Shown: piece after piece, positions 1-10,710 of the stretch
Position numbering within the stretch: position 1 is the stretch's first letter
Layout: each line of letters opens with the position of its first letter
NCBI RefSeq assembly: GCF_027111315.2
Contig: NZ_CP114289.2
Coordinates: forward strand, 3,100,001-3,164,000
Direction: 5' to 3'
Length of the DNA stretch: 64,000 nucleotides
From: Flavobacterium limnophilum
GTDB lineage: Bacteria; Bacteroidota; Bacteroidia; Flavobacteriales; Flavobacteriaceae
The notes under the pieces: generated by a model
The model's database searches: none
The model's input: only the letters and a program-made list of their open reading frames with translations
Told to the model about the DNA's origin: nothing
Translations under genes and position numbers: made by a program

Positions 1-1839
1 AAAATCAAAACCGCGAATTCCATAGGTCATTTTGGCATCGGCAAAAAGTCGCCCTTTGTGGTAACGACCAATGGCAACGATTTCTTCGAAATTTCCACCC
101 CATTGATGCCCCATACTTTGATTGGCGTGAGCATAATTGGTAAGTGGATCACTGTGCGAATACACATAAGGACGAACGTGATTGTATTCCAACTGCAACA
201 ATAAATTGTCTACTTTAAAAGCATTGAAATATTTCACGCCCAACTGATAGGCAAATTTATTTTTCCAACTATTGCCCCCCCCCTTTATGGCATCGGTCGA
301 AAATTCGTCAATCAGCAATTGTCCATAAAGATTCACCTGATTGCTCCATTTGTATTTGTAAGTCAAGCCCAAAAGTGCATTTCCTGTTCTTCCGGAAGCG
401 GCAAACTCGACGGCGCGATAAAAAATAATGGGATTCACGAAATACATGTCAAATCCCCTATTATTGGTATCCGACCAAACTACCGATTCAAAAAGCCCCA
501 AATTCAATCGATTCGAAATATTCCAGCTCAAATAATGGTTGGCCATAAACTTCGTGGCATAGGTTTTTTCGACAGAGACTTCCGGACGCACGTCTTTGAG
601 CCACATATAAGTGTTGGTGTATTTTATTTTCCAAAAATTGGTATTTATTTTAAAATACGGATACGGACTTGTACCGTCACCTTCCAATATAGATCGGTAT
701 CCGTCACCAATGAAATTTCTGCCATAACCCAATTGAAAATCGATAAATTTTGCCGGAGCAAATGTGATATTGGCTTCCGCCAACGGAAAATCGTAGGCAT
801 CCGTCTTGAAATCTTTGGCAATTCCAATTCCGGGAATAATGGCAGGATTTCCGCCGGCTGGTTTTATCAATTCGGCATAACGATTATAATAATCGGCAAA
901 ACGTCCTTGACTTTCAAAAATGGTTGTCGTGAAATTTACTTGCGAACCCAATCCACCACTAAAATTTATCCCTCGTGTATTTACAAATGTACTGACCTGA
1001 TTTTTCCCTGAAGCTGTCCCCACTTGTAAATCAACAATGGGATTGATGACAAACCAATAGTCCTCACCCTGAATTTCGACCAAGTTTTCATTCCATAATT
1101 TTCGTCCCCACCAGCCTGATTTGTCTTTTTTTATTTTTTCGTTTTCGGCCGTGAAATCGTAATATTTGGCAACTTCTGCATAAGTATACGGCTTCGAGCC
1201 TGTGTGGTTGTTACTTCCAACCTGATTCATCGAAGCATCGAAATGGGCGTAATAACTGTGCGAAAACGGAATATTCAAATGACTTTTGAACTGGGGATTG
1301 TTAAATTTCTTATACGGAATACTGTCCAATTCCGTCAATTTCTTGGTTGACGCATTTTTAGCCTCCACTGCAGCAGCTGCAGCTAGCGCTTCGGCGGCTT
1401 GTTGTTCGGCACTTTTTAAGGGTATTGAAATAGTGATATTGTATTGGGAAAAAGCGGGATTCCCATTGTAGGTTGACGGCTTGATTTTTGGAAACTTGGC
1501 AAAAACTCTTTTTGCTTCCTTAATTAAGGCATCGTCAACCGCATTGGCATAAACCACTTTGAAAACACCTTTTTCGTCGACTTCAAAAAGCACTTTTACT
1601 TTTCCCTGAAAATTATTTTGAACTAGATTCTCGGGAACCACAAAATTTTCGAAAACGAAATCCTGCACTTCATTGTAAAAACATTTCTCCAAGGTTGAAG
1701 CTTCTAAATTTTCACATTTGGGAAAAACAGGAAATCGTGATGGAGAACTCACTGCTTTTTTGGGAGTAGTATTTACATTTTGCGACAAAGCGACAAAACT
1801 GCAAAGAGATAAAAACAATGAAAGCAATCCTTTTTTCAT
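1..1839 (-). CDS. remB: Gliding-associated outer-membrane protein, RemB-like (3' end beyond window)
   Basis: The minus strand is open from an ATG at 1839 to base 1 (613 codons, no stop), so the C-terminus lies outside the window. The product starts with a Sec signal peptide (MKKGLLSLFLSLCSFVALSQ), followed at about residues 45-130 by a TonB-C-like fold (FEVDEKGVFKVVYAN, AKRVFAKFPKIKPSTYNG), an Ala-rich linker near 150-165, and a long aromatic-rich region typical of an outer-membrane beta-barrel. In Flavobacterium johnsoniae the gliding gene remB lies a few genes from sprA, as this gene does, and I base the name on that context plus the architecture. It is 15 bp downstream of deoC and probably cotranscribed. 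A run of nine C (277-285 region) is read through in frame. The barrel and location are well supported; the specific name is an inference from memory of synteny. Confidence 0.65.
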   Translation of the reverse strand, partial: MKKGLLSLFLSLCSFVALSQNVNTTPKKAVSSPSRFPVFPKCENLEASTLEKCFYNEVQDFVFENFVVPENLVQNNFQGKVKVLFEVDEKGVFKVVYANAVDDALIKEAKRVFAKFPKIKPSTYNGNPAFSQYNITISIPLKSAEQQAAEALAAAAAVEAKNASTKKLTELDSIPYKKFNNPQFKSHLNIPFSHSYYAHFDASMNQVGSNNHTGSKPYTYAEVAKYYDFTAENEKIKKDKSGWWGRKLWNENLVEIQGEDYWFVINPIVDLQVGTASGKNQVSTFVNTRGINFSGGLGSQVNFTTTIFESQGRFADYYNRYAELIKPAGGNPAIIPGIGIAKDFKTDAYDFPLAEANITFAPAKFIDFQLGYGRNFIGDGYRSILEGDGTSPYPYFKINTNFWKIKYTNTYMWLKDVRPEVSVEKTYATKFMANHYLSWNISNRLNLGLFESVVWSDTNNRGFDMYFVNPIIFYRAVEFAASGRTGNALLGLTYKYKWSNQVNLYGQLLIDEFSTDAIKGGGNSWKNKFAYQLGVKYFNAFKVDNLLLQLEYNHVRPYVYSHSDPLTNYAHANQSMGHQWGGNFEEIVAIGRYHKGRLFADAKMTYGIRGFDF

Positions 1840-1854
1840 ATTGGTTTTTTGTGT

Positions 1855-2610
1855 TTAGTACTCGCCTTGGGCTTTTTGTCCGTTGGCAATGGCTTTAGCT
1901 CCCGAAGTACCAATTCGTTTTACGCCAAGTCGAATCATTTCGACTGCTTCTTCATAAGTTCTCACTCCACCAGCGGCTTTTACCGGAAGAGGCGATGCGT
2001 TTTCGAGCATCAATAGTATCGTTGGAACTGTTGCTCCATTGGGAAGATTATTTTCTGTTTTATAAAATCCGGTTGAAGACTTCACGAAAACCGAGGAATA
2101 ATTTTCTTCTTTGAAATTTGCGATGACGCTATTTTTTATCAAAGCCGACAACTGGATAATTTGCTTATCCGTAAGTGCTGCCACTTCGATAATCCATTTT
2201 ACGACTTTGTTGTTGGCAAGACCCAGTTGGGTACACATCAAAATTTCTTCTTTTACCAAATCTACATTTCCTTCTTTGAATGCTTCGTAATTGCATACAA
2301 AATCCAAATCGTCGGCACCATCTTTAATGGCTTGTGCTGCTTCGGCAAGTTTGGCTTCCAAACCCGATTTCCCTTCCGGAAAATCGATTACCGTTCCTAT
2401 TTGCACAGGGGAATTGGCATCGGTAATCATTTTTTTTGCAATGGAAACTATATTGGGGCGAATCATGATGAGCTTGAAATTTTCCTCAATGGCTTCCTGA
2501 ATAAATCCTTTGGCAATTATGGTGTTTTCGGCTTCGCTAAGTCCAGCTTGCTCGGGAGTTTTTAAATAAGTAGAATCTAAATATTGCTTTATATTCATCT
2601 GTTTTTTCAT
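1855..2610 (-). CDS. deoC: Deoxyribose-phosphate aldolase
   Basis: 251 residues, normal length for DeoC, which cleaves 2-deoxyribose 5-phosphate to glyceraldehyde 3-phosphate and acetaldehyde in deoxynucleoside catabolism in the cytoplasm. The class I aldolase signature is present: the Schiff-base lysine in FVKSSTGF (K177), the second lysine in VKAAGGVR (K211) and the acidic GADDLDFV segment near residue 100. The TIM-barrel ends with RIGTSGAKAI. The gene sits 10 bp after the VanZ-like gene and 15 bp before remB, in the minus-strand run that starts at ruvA. The start could alternatively be the internal Met5 (MNIKQYL). The metabolic link to its secretion-related neighbours is not obvious; the grouping is probably only transcriptional. 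Confidence 0.93.
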   Translation of the reverse strand: MKKQMNIKQYLDSTYLKTPEQAGLSEAENTIIAKGFIQEAIEENFKLIMIRPNIVSIAKKMITDANSPVQIGTVIDFPEGKSGLEAKLAEAAQAIKDGADDLDFVCNYEAFKEGNVDLVKEEILMCTQLGLANNKVVKWIIEVAALTDKQIIQLSALIKNSVIANFKEENYSSVFVKSSTGFYKTENNLPNGATVPTILLMLENASPLPVKAAGGVRTYEEAVEMIRLGVKRIGTSGAKAIANGQKAQGEY

Positions 2611-2620
2611 AAATTATTAA

Positions 2621-3007
2621 TTAAATCCTATCCACTATACTGCTGCATTTATTAAGCACAACAATTGCAACAACTGCCAAAGTTGCTCCGGTCAAATTTG
2701 CCAATTCGTCAATTATATCCGCGCTTCTTGTAGTCGTGAAAAATTTCTGCATCAATTCTATTGCTATTCCGAAAAAAAAAGACAAGATGAATGAAACAAC
2801 CAAAGGCTTATAGCTGTTTGACGTATCTAATTTCTTTTTTAAAAACAAAAACCAAAGCACCGTAAACACAAAATGGAAAGTAGCGTGAATTGCTTTATCC
2901 AGATAGAGAACACTAATCGTTGGAAGGTCGCTTGATTTTATCAAACAAAAAAACAGGATTACACCAGTCCAAAATAAAGCCGAGAATAAAAAAAATTTTT
3001 TAAGCAC
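2621..3007 (-). CDS. VanZ-family small membrane protein
   Basis: 128 residues with four predicted membrane segments (about 5-22, 37-56, 68-88 and 100-120). The pattern [20 protein letters not shown] and [20 protein letters not shown] matches the VanZ-like family, whose founding member gives low-level teicoplanin resistance; the function of chromosomal Bacteroidota members is not established. The start is a GTG embedded in the last codons of gcvH, so the two genes overlap by 8 bp and are translationally coupled. Small VanZ-like genes next to gcvH and sprA are what I would expect in Flavobacteriaceae. No catalytic function can be assigned. Confidence 0.8.
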   Translation of the reverse strand: MLKKFFLFSALFWTGVILFFCLIKSSDLPTISVLYLDKAIHATFHFVFTVLWFLFLKKKLDTSNSYKPLVVSFILSFFFGIAIELMQKFFTTTRSADIIDELANLTGATLAVVAIVVLNKCSSIVDRI

Positions 3008-3380
3008 CTATTAATTCCTTATATGCTTCACTCGAAAGCAAAGAATCAATTTCGGCAACATTGGCAATTTTCACTTTTATCATCCAGCCTGCACCATAAG
3101 GATCGGTATTTACACTTTCTGGTGAACTTTCCAAATCATCATTGAATGCAATGATTTCTCCAGATAAAGGAAGAAACAAATCCGAAACAGTTTTTACGGC
3201 TTCAACTGTTCCAAAAACCTCGTCTTTCTCCAAAGTTTGGTCTAAAGTTTCCACTTCAACATATACGATATCTCCAAGCTCTTTTTGTGCGAAATGAGTA
3301 ATTCCAACTGTTGCAACATCGCCTTCAATGCTAACCCATTCGTGATCTTTTGTGTACTTTAAATTTGCTGGTATGTTCAT
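3000..3380 (-). CDS. gcvH: Glycine cleavage system H protein
   Basis: 126 residues, the usual size of GcvH, the lipoylated shuttle protein of the glycine cleavage complex. The lipoyl-attachment lysine is K63 in [10 protein letters not shown], and the family hallmarks HEWVSIEGD and [13 protein letters not shown] are present. It lies about 110 bp downstream of sprA and overlaps the VanZ-like gene by 8 bp. The P, T and L proteins are not in this window, so the cleavage system is encoded at scattered loci. A short inverted repeat (TGCTCC/GGGAGCA around 3395-3415) lies between sprA and gcvH and could reduce read-through. Confidence 0.95.
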   Translation of the reverse strand: MNIPANLKYTKDHEWVSIEGDVATVGITHFAQKELGDIVYVEVETLDQTLEKDEVFGTVEAVKTVSDLFLPLSGEIIAFNDDLESSPESVNTDPYGAGWMIKVKIANVAEIDSLLSSEAYKELIGA

Positions 3381-3489
3381 TTTAATTAAGATTTTGCTCC
3401 GAAAACAGGGAGCAGATTTTATATTTTATTTTTTTTTTCAAAAGTATTATTTCCAATTCTAATATCGCACTGATTGGGATAAAATTTTA

Positions 3490-6400
3490 TTAATTCCCGA
3501 AATTATATCGCAGGGTAAATCCCGAACGAACATTTGTCAAAGGGAAAGAAGTCGAAATCAACGCTTTAGAAAAAGCATGGTCATAGTAGAAAATAGCCGT
3601 CAGGTTTTTGCTGAAAGAATAATCCGCAGTCAATTTCAGCGACCAAACATTTTGTCCACCAGCCAATTGATTGTTGTCATAATCCAGGTAGCGAACAATG
3701 GTCTGGTTGTTTCTATACGACATGTCTGCTTTTATGATGATGTCACTCTTTATGATTCCTGTGGGATTGTCGGCCAATTTAGACGAAAAAATAACATCTT
3801 TTATACGATATCCCATCCCGACTACATATTCGATTCCCTTAACTTCGGTCAATAAATTGTTGTCGAAACTCATGGACAATGCTCTGTCTTTTTTCACTTC
3901 GGTCAGTATCTTCAACGAGTTCATCAATTCAAAATCCATTCGGATAAGCGGGTTGAATTGCTCTACCAAATTGACGTTTGACATAATGGTTTTATTGAAA
4001 AAATTGCCGCTTGCATCCACTCCATTAGGATCTTTGTCGTATTGAAAATTGGATCTGAATGCATTGACAGTATAAGAAGCCCTATAATTTTGTTGCAAAG
4101 AGAAACGTTTGAAATTCTTTTTGAAAAAAGCATAACGCATCAACCCATTGTATTTAATCGACCAGTTGGGTATTGGAAAACTTTTGAAAATTCCAAGAGA
4201 AGTACTGGATGCATCTCCTCCTGAATAAGCGGCCAAAAAGGATGGCAACAACACGGCTTGATTGTTTTTTCCGAATCCTTTCGGGAATCCATCCGCATCT
4301 AGATTGGCAGGATTCGTAAGATCAATTCCTTTTTCTGTCGCCAGTCTGTTGGCAACCGTAATCCTGTTACTCCTGAACTCGTCGAATGCCGCTGATGTAT
4401 TTTCATCGCTGGCAGAAAACGAGGTTTTGATTAAAATGGTAGAAATGGAAAAAAGACCATAACTATAAGGCGACCTAGCATTGTAAACACCATTGGCAAC
4501 ATCATATTGTTCCGAAAAATTCTCGGAATAAGCCCTGTCCAATGTCAAATCAATTTTCATGTCCGGGAACAAATCGATGTTTGCCGTAGTCTTGAAAACT
4601 TCATTGTTCACTTGGGTATAGTTCTGGTTGAAATCTTGATAAGTAGTCAACCAACCATTTTTGGCCGCTTCATATCTCACGTCGTCTTGGCTTCCAAAAG
4701 TAAATCCAAGAGTAGGTTTTGAAGAACCAAAGAAACCTAAACCTGGCGTATATCCCGGCAAAACAGTTCCACTGTTTTTAACATAACTCGATTGAATGTT
4801 TTTGACGCTTGTCAAAACACCTATCAATCCATTTAAAAAATTATTCTCTTTTGGAACCAACACATTTGTATTGGCCACCTTTTCTCCGGGTTTAGGAGCC
4901 ACTGCTTTTGGGTTTGCCTTCAAAGCTGATTTTTTCGTCAATCCGATATACTTGTAAAAAGTATCCATGGTAAAGGTAGCATTCAAATTATGGGAGCTCG
5001 CATTTTGAATCGTGTTCCCCAAATTATAATGAACATTATCAACAACAAGATCTGACATTAATACCGAAGCTCTTTGCCAGCTATAATCTCCGGTATAGGA
5101 ATAATTCGCTTTTATGAAACTAAATACAGGAATTTTGTCAATTGGTATTTGGTAGTTCAATACCAATTGTTGCATGTGTTGGTTAGCATCACCGACGTCC
5201 CAATAGCTGTCCCAAATGGTAAAACTATCTATTGGCACATTATCATCACCCATATAATTTTTAACAATATTGCTGGAAGAAGCCGTGTAATTTAATTTCA
5301 AAGATTTTGTCAAGTTAAAATTGAAGCCGTATTGATAATTAAAGCCAAAATTCCTTCTGTACATTGCATCAAGACCTATCCCTTCAACATCTACCTGCCT
5401 GAATTGCTGACGGTTGTATTGCCTAATGATATTCGTGTTGAAATTGATGTTGGAAGGCAAGAAATTAAAATTGAAATCGCTCAGCAATTTCCAATAATTA
5501 CTTTTTTTCATGAATTTCGTTTTCTTGAACGGCTCCACGGATTTAGGTTGAAAACTATAAGCATAGTCCACCGCCGTATTGGCTTGTTGATCTACATAAT
5601 CCTCAATTTCGAAATCGTGTCGTTCTACCTCATTATAGGATTGTGAAAAGGTAAAGTTTTCCGGATCGTAAACATGTGTTTTTTGTTCCTCGCCTCTTTC
5701 TTTTCTTACCCCAATAAAATTGATGCTCTTTCTTTTGGTGTAATCTACTGCCCTGTTCTTGATGTTGTCTCTTTCGGCAGCATCGGTGGTATTGTCCAAA
5801 AGCTGTTTCAATTTGATGTCTTGATTGAATGGATCGTATTCCGGTGTTATGGTTTCTTCTCCAATGGCGTAATTAAACGGCAAAGTGATTTTCCATTTTG
5901 GCGGCAACAATTTACCAAGACTCAAATTGGTCACAATATTATATTGCTGGATATCTTCGCGACTTCTTTCATTGGGACCTTCTTCCAATGCACCAAAACC
6001 AATAGTGCTCATTCTACCCGTTGCCGAAACAGTGGCAAAATCGGCAAGATTCGTATCCACATTCAGCACGGCAGCCATTCCTCTGCTATTGTCCATATCG
6101 GCCACACGAAGCTCATTGAACCAGACTTCTCCTTTTATATCTTCATGGGGTTCATTGCTTTTTACTCCCAACATCAAATTACGGACTAATCCAAAATTTG
6201 GATTTCCCCTAATTCCCAATCTCAATTTAGCATCTCCATCCCCATTAGGGAATACATCAAGATGGTCATCAGGATAGTAAATAGCTCCATTTGCCAAACC
6301 CGCTTTGGGTGCACCAATCTTCATGGCAGTAAGCAATGCCAACGAAAGATCAATTTCATTTTCTGCAGGCCATACATCTTCTGCTTTTATATCGCAACTT

Positions 6401-9400
6401 GTCACGACTGTTGCCGGAAGATCAGGATTAGGTTTTGGATTATCAATAGTTGGAGTTACCTTCAAAGGTATTTCTATTTGATAGAAATTCTGGGTAAAAT
6501 CATTTCCAAAACGGACAAACCCAATCATTTGGTCATCTTCCAAACTATTTTCTTTTCCTGCCAACGATTCCGCATGCAAAAACATTTTCAGTTTCTTGAA
6601 CTGACGCATGTCCACACTCACGTTTTTGAAAACCGCTCTTGAATCTAATGGTTCCAATCCATCGCCTGAAACCCTCAAGGACAGCGATTGCTCATTTTGG
6701 TTGATAACGGTATTGTTGTTGTACAATTGTTCTTGTTCCACTCCCGGAGGAACAACGTAATTAACCGGACATCTATCGTTGTTCTCTTGAAGATTTACTG
6801 CCAGCACATCCAAAGCCGTACCGTCATCAGCCACATTTGAATCATTTGAATCGAGTGCACTTGTATATCTTCTCCAATCACCTCGCACCAAATCCAAAGC
6901 ACCAAAACGAACCGTCACTTCATCACTGAAACCAGTCATGAACATTCTCATGAAACGAATGGATCTAAAATCGGATATGTTTCCAATGGTGTTTTCGGGT
7001 TGCGAAACAGGAATTTTAAACTGGATCCATCTGGCATCGGTCACTTGTCCGTTATCCATAGGTTGCTTTGTAATTCTAATATCGGTAATGTAATTTTGAC
7101 CAACAACCATGTCGGGTTTCATGTCGATGCTGTATTCATAATACGCATTGATTGTATTCATGGTGTTGTCCCTGTTGATGTCTTCCACGTCAGGATTAGA
7201 AGTAGAAGCCCTGTTGGCATCATTAATATCGACGGCAGAATTTCCGTCTACACCATTATAATTTTTATATCGATCGACAACCCCTCCGGAGGCATTTAAA
7301 TAATACCTATAATCGTCTGCTGCAGGATCGGGCTGGGACGCATAATTAGTATAAATTGTAGCTTCTTTTGCATTAGGCAAACCGTCCAGTCCTATGTCTT
7401 GGTTGGTTCTATTGGCGGTATTGGTGTCAAAAGCATAAATCAGGGATTGCGAAGCCGGCACATCTCCCCAAAGTGGCTGTGGTTTTACCAATATTTGATC
7501 GGCTCCCAAACCGTTTTCATATTGTTTTCTTCCATCTTTCAGGACATCTTCTGATATTTCCCCTAAATTGAAATAAATCTTACCCGTATTTGTGCCAGAA
7601 ACTTGGCCAGCTCCAACATAAGGATCCAATACCCAAAACTGGATATATTCCACATTACCCTGTTCAAAATTGGTCGAATTCAAGGAACGCATGATTCCAC
7701 CAAAATTATCCTTTGGATTTGTGGCTATATTTGAAGCATTGTTATAGGCTCCTCTTTCTGAAGGAAAATAAGTTAAATCCAATGTGTTTATTACCTGCGA
7801 TTGTCCTGCCGCAATATCGGTTAATGGGTAAAGTTCTTCACTGAAAATTCTTCTGGTGCTATTCAAAGACAAATCGTCGTTTGAAATCCCAGATGGTTTT
7901 TGGGTGTAAAATATGGGATCGATGGTGTACCAAGCTAATTTGGCTCTTTTGAAACCATAACTCAAGTCGTTGGCGGATGCATTAAAATCATATTGACTTT
8001 CGGCATCGTTTAATGGTGTCGATGCCAAACTCCAAGCATAAGCCGAGCGCATGTCGATAGTGGATTGCGAACCTTCAAAATCATCGACATAAATGGTCGA
8101 TTCGCCTTGAAAACTGTCTCCTTTTGGAGTTTCTGGCTGCAAAAATGCAATTTCTCCCCTTACCGAAATATTGGAAGGCACATCGGTGTCCATATTGGGC
8201 AACTTATTGACCAATCGCGTCAAAAACGGAACTTCCGATGAATAATTGGTATTGAATCCAAAAATATTATTGTTTACGGATTCCTGTCCAAAACTCGATT
8301 TTTGGGTAAATGGTCTTTCGTTTAATTTCAAGAAAGTGGCTCCAACCAAAAATTTTTCCGAAATTTGATGCTCAGCATAAACCCCGAAAAAACGTTTGGT
8401 TTGTTGTCCAAAAACAGAGTTGTTTTCCAATGAAACATTGATTGGCGTATTCGAAGCTTGAAGCGAAGGATCCAGGATTTGAACTCTTCCCAGTTGGTAA
8501 TTCACGCTGTAATCGATTCCTTCGACCAAAACTCTTCCTCCTGCCGTGACCACTACCGAACCTCTTGGAACGTTGAATGCCCCGATAGGAATTCCATCGC
8601 CACCCGAAGATTTGTATTTTCCTCGCAAAAGAAATTTGTTTTTGTCACTATCTTGCAATGCTTTGGCCTGCGTCTCGACATACATGTTTTGGAAAACATA
8701 TTTCTTTTGATTTGGATTGTAAGTACTAGAATCTTTGTAATTTTCTCCAGCGCCATTCGATAATTTAGAAAACAACAATTCTCCAAATGGCTCCTTGGTG
8801 GTAAATATGATTCTACCATTCTGGGTATCAACGGTCATGCCTTGCATAAAATCGAAGAAACCGTCACCTCCAGTTTGTGGATCATTGTTGTAATTCAATT
8901 TATCCAAATTGAATACTTTCAACAAAGGCGTTTCGGCAACTTCATTTCCTGCAATTGGATTGGGAGGAAAAGTACTGCCTGATACAGGAGTAATATAATT
9001 TACAGCAGACGGATCGGTATAAAGAATATTGAATCTAAAGTTCTCTTGTTTTAATTGATAAGCCCCAGGGATTTGATAAATATTTTTCATCATCAGGTTC
9101 CAAACCGGGTTTTTGACATTGGTCAAATTACTTTTCAACATTTTCAACACTAAACTTTGTGTTATGATGGCTTGGTCAGATGGAGTTGTTCCCGACACCA
9201 AAGTTGCATCCACACCGTCATTACCAAATTCCCCCACTTGATAGACTTGGTCTCCAATGGTGTATTGATAGGCTACTGCCAAAACTTCGTCATTGGCCAA
9301 TCTTTGCTGCAAGGAAATATACCCCAATTGAGGATGAAAGGTGTATTCGTTTGAAGTCAATTTTCTGGCATTCTCTAATTTGGAATAATCAGACCCTTCA

Positions 9401-10707
9401 TTTATCTCTGCGCCTACTGGCATACTAGACACATTAAATCCAGCATTCGCTGTTACAATTTCCCTAATATTCGAATTTAAATACCCTCCTCCCGTCGTGA
9501 TTAATTCTGGATTGTACTTATTGTTTTTATTATTCGAAGGGGAATCAATAGATGCTGTAAACATTCCTGATGATTGATTCAAAACCACCACTTCGCTGTC
9601 CTGCAAACCTGTTAATTGCGCTTCACCCAAATCCTGAAGGGCTATAATATTTCTTAGATTGTTTCCAGTAGTAGTATTTACTCGATTTTGCTTATTGGTA
9701 ACCCAAATTTCCAGTCTCGTAATTTGGACCCTGCTATCAATGAAAGGATAATTTTTTAAGGCTGCATCGTATTTATTTCTAAAATATTGCGAAAGGAAAA
9801 AGTGTCTGTCATTGTCATAATCAAGCGCAAACATTTCAAAGTCCTGTACCGTTCCGCCACCTTCGGCAACCACCGTTTTGGTTTGTGATTTTTGTTCCGA
9901 GAAAACTCCCGTGATGGATGTTTTACCAAACTGGAGTTTAGTTTTTACACCAAATAAACTTTGAGGCCCTTTAATCAAGGAACTATTCAAAGGCATACTC
10001 ACGTTACCTACTTCAATTTTTTGGATAATATCATCTTCCGAAGGTGTATACTCCAACTTGATCAGGTTCTGGAATGCAAAGGTGGATTGGGTGTCGTAAT
10101 TGACATTTACGTTCAATCGAGTACCCACTTTCCCCATCAAACTCATGCTTATTCTTTGATTAAAATCAAAAGCGGTTGTCGACCTGTTTCTTGGAGAAAA
10201 TGCCGGATTGTCTTGTTTGGTGTAACGAAGTCCAAAGTCCATTTCTATGGATCCCGTAGGTTTCACGTCGATGGTATTGCTTCCAAAAATAGATTCGAAT
10301 AGTCCTGATTTTACGTAATATCTTGGCAATAAATCTTTTTTTGCAGCTTCACTTCCGTCTTTTTTCCCGTCAATGGCATCCAATTTTTGTTTAAAATAGT
10401 TGCGCATCGATTCTTTTCTGACCAAATCTTCGTATTCTTTTGGACTTAAAATAGTGGGGTAATTAGTTGGAAATCCATCAATGGTCTTAGTGTAAACATA
10501 CATCCCGGTAACAGGGTCAAAAGTGTATGATTTTAGAATACTTTGCGGGTCTTTAATTTGAATTTTTCCTGTGGAAAATCCAGTATTGGTCGTGTCTTGA
10601 GCCACTGGAGCAACTTGGGCCCTGGACACAAAACAACCAAAAACAACTAAAAAAAGGGTACAAATTTTACGCACGAATTGGTTCTTTTTTAAATACTGTA
10701 TTTTCAA
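3490..10707 (-). CDS. sprA: Type IX secretion system translocon SprA
   Basis: A 2,405-residue protein with a Sec signal peptide (ends near CFVSRAQ, residue 31), close to the roughly 2,400 residues known for Flavobacterium SprA (Sov in Porphyromonas). SprA forms the very large outer-membrane barrel through which T9SS cargo, including gliding adhesins and secreted enzymes, leaves the periplasm. Family-typical stretches visible are the N-terminal segment with NYPTILSPKEYEDLVRKES (about 83-101), DYDNDRHFFLSQYFR, the FVDDFEGSQ-like segment (IYVDDFEGSQSTIDMRSAY near 885-905) and the C-terminal barrel ending in FTLRYNFGN with a terminal aromatic-rich strand. It begins 4 bp after the ruvA stop codon, so expression is tied to ruvA. 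No truncation or frameshift is visible over 7.2 kb. Confidence 0.97.
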   Translation of the reverse strand: MKIQYLKKNQFVRKICTLFLVVFGCFVSRAQVAPVAQDTTNTGFSTGKIQIKDPQSILKSYTFDPVTGMYVYTKTIDGFPTNYPTILSPKEYEDLVRKESMRNYFKQKLDAIDGKKDGSEAAKKDLLPRYYVKSGLFESIFGSNTIDVKPTGSIEMDFGLRYTKQDNPAFSPRNRSTTAFDFNQRISMSLMGKVGTRLNVNVNYDTQSTFAFQNLIKLEYTPSEDDIIQKIEVGNVSMPLNSSLIKGPQSLFGVKTKLQFGKTSITGVFSEQKSQTKTVVAEGGGTVQDFEMFALDYDNDRHFFLSQYFRNKYDAALKNYPFIDSRVQITRLEIWVTNKQNRVNTTTGNNLRNIIALQDLGEAQLTGLQDSEVVVLNQSSGMFTASIDSPSNNKNNKYNPELITTGGGYLNSNIREIVTANAGFNVSSMPVGAEINEGSDYSKLENARKLTSNEYTFHPQLGYISLQQRLANDEVLAVAYQYTIGDQVYQVGEFGNDGVDATLVSGTTPSDQAIITQSLVLKMLKSNLTNVKNPVWNLMMKNIYQIPGAYQLKQENFRFNILYTDPSAVNYITPVSGSTFPPNPIAGNEVAETPLLKVFNLDKLNYNNDPQTGGDGFFDFMQGMTVDTQNGRIIFTTKEPFGELLFSKLSNGAGENYKDSSTYNPNQKKYVFQNMYVETQAKALQDSDKNKFLLRGKYKSSGGDGIPIGAFNVPRGSVVVTAGGRVLVEGIDYSVNYQLGRVQILDPSLQASNTPINVSLENNSVFGQQTKRFFGVYAEHQISEKFLVGATFLKLNERPFTQKSSFGQESVNNNIFGFNTNYSSEVPFLTRLVNKLPNMDTDVPSNISVRGEIAFLQPETPKGDSFQGESTIYVDDFEGSQSTIDMRSAYAWSLASTPLNDAESQYDFNASANDLSYGFKRAKLAWYTIDPIFYTQKPSGISNDDLSLNSTRRIFSEELYPLTDIAAGQSQVINTLDLTYFPSERGAYNNASNIATNPKDNFGGIMRSLNSTNFEQGNVEYIQFWVLDPYVGAGQVSGTNTGKIYFNLGEISEDVLKDGRKQYENGLGADQILVKPQPLWGDVPASQSLIYAFDTNTANRTNQDIGLDGLPNAKEATIYTNYASQPDPAADDYRYYLNASGGVVDRYKNYNGVDGNSAVDINDANRASTSNPDVEDINRDNTMNTINAYYEYSIDMKPDMVVGQNYITDIRITKQPMDNGQVTDARWIQFKIPVSQPENTIGNISDFRSIRFMRMFMTGFSDEVTVRFGALDLVRGDWRRYTSALDSNDSNVADDGTALDVLAVNLQENNDRCPVNYVVPPGVEQEQLYNNNTVINQNEQSLSLRVSGDGLEPLDSRAVFKNVSVDMRQFKKLKMFLHAESLAGKENSLEDDQMIGFVRFGNDFTQNFYQIEIPLKVTPTIDNPKPNPDLPATVVTSCDIKAEDVWPAENEIDLSLALLTAMKIGAPKAGLANGAIYYPDDHLDVFPNGDGDAKLRLGIRGNPNFGLVRNLMLGVKSNEPHEDIKGEVWFNELRVADMDNSRGMAAVLNVDTNLADFATVSATGRMSTIGFGALEEGPNERSREDIQQYNIVTNLSLGKLLPPKWKITLPFNYAIGEETITPEYDPFNQDIKLKQLLDNTTDAAERDNIKNRAVDYTKRKSINFIGVRKERGEEQKTHVYDPENFTFSQSYNEVERHDFEIEDYVDQQANTAVDYAYSFQPKSVEPFKKTKFMKKSNYWKLLSDFNFNFLPSNINFNTNIIRQYNRQQFRQVDVEGIGLDAMYRRNFGFNYQYGFNFNLTKSLKLNYTASSSNIVKNYMGDDNVPIDSFTIWDSYWDVGDANQHMQQLVLNYQIPIDKIPVFSFIKANYSYTGDYSWQRASVLMSDLVVDNVHYNLGNTIQNASSHNLNATFTMDTFYKYIGLTKKSALKANPKAVAPKPGEKVANTNVLVPKENNFLNGLIGVLTSVKNIQSSYVKNSGTVLPGYTPGLGFFGSSKPTLGFTFGSQDDVRYEAAKNGWLTTYQDFNQNYTQVNNEVFKTTANIDLFPDMKIDLTLDRAYSENFSEQYDVANGVYNARSPYSYGLFSISTILIKTSFSASDENTSAAFDEFRSNRITVANRLATEKGIDLTNPANLDADGFPKGFGKNNQAVLLPSFLAAYSGGDASSTSLGIFKSFPIPNWSIKYNGLMRYAFFKKNFKRFSLQQNYRASYTVNAFRSNFQYDKDPNGVDASGNFFNKTIMSNVNLVEQFNPLIRMDFELMNSLKILTEVKKDRALSMSFDNNLLTEVKGIEYVVGMGYRIKDVIFSSKLADNPTGIIKSDIIIKADMSYRNNQTIVRYLDYDNNQLAGGQNVWSLKLTADYSFSKNLTAIFYYDHAFSKALISTSFPLTNVRSGFTLRYNFGN

Positions 10708-10710
10708 CTT

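Noticed and set aside
277..285. Nine-C homopolymer as a frameshift in the RemB-like gene
   Set aside because: The frame on both sides is continuous and protein-like (TDAIKGGGNSWKNKFAYQL), so no frameshift is needed.
319..1011. Plus-strand reading frame of 230 codons near the left end
   Set aside because: It is antisense to the continuous RemB-like frame (1-1839), which has a signal peptide and coherent domains.
5674..6277. Overlapping plus-strand reading frames inside sprA
   Set aside because: No start context, no recognisable family, and the sprA frame is uninterrupted on the other strand.
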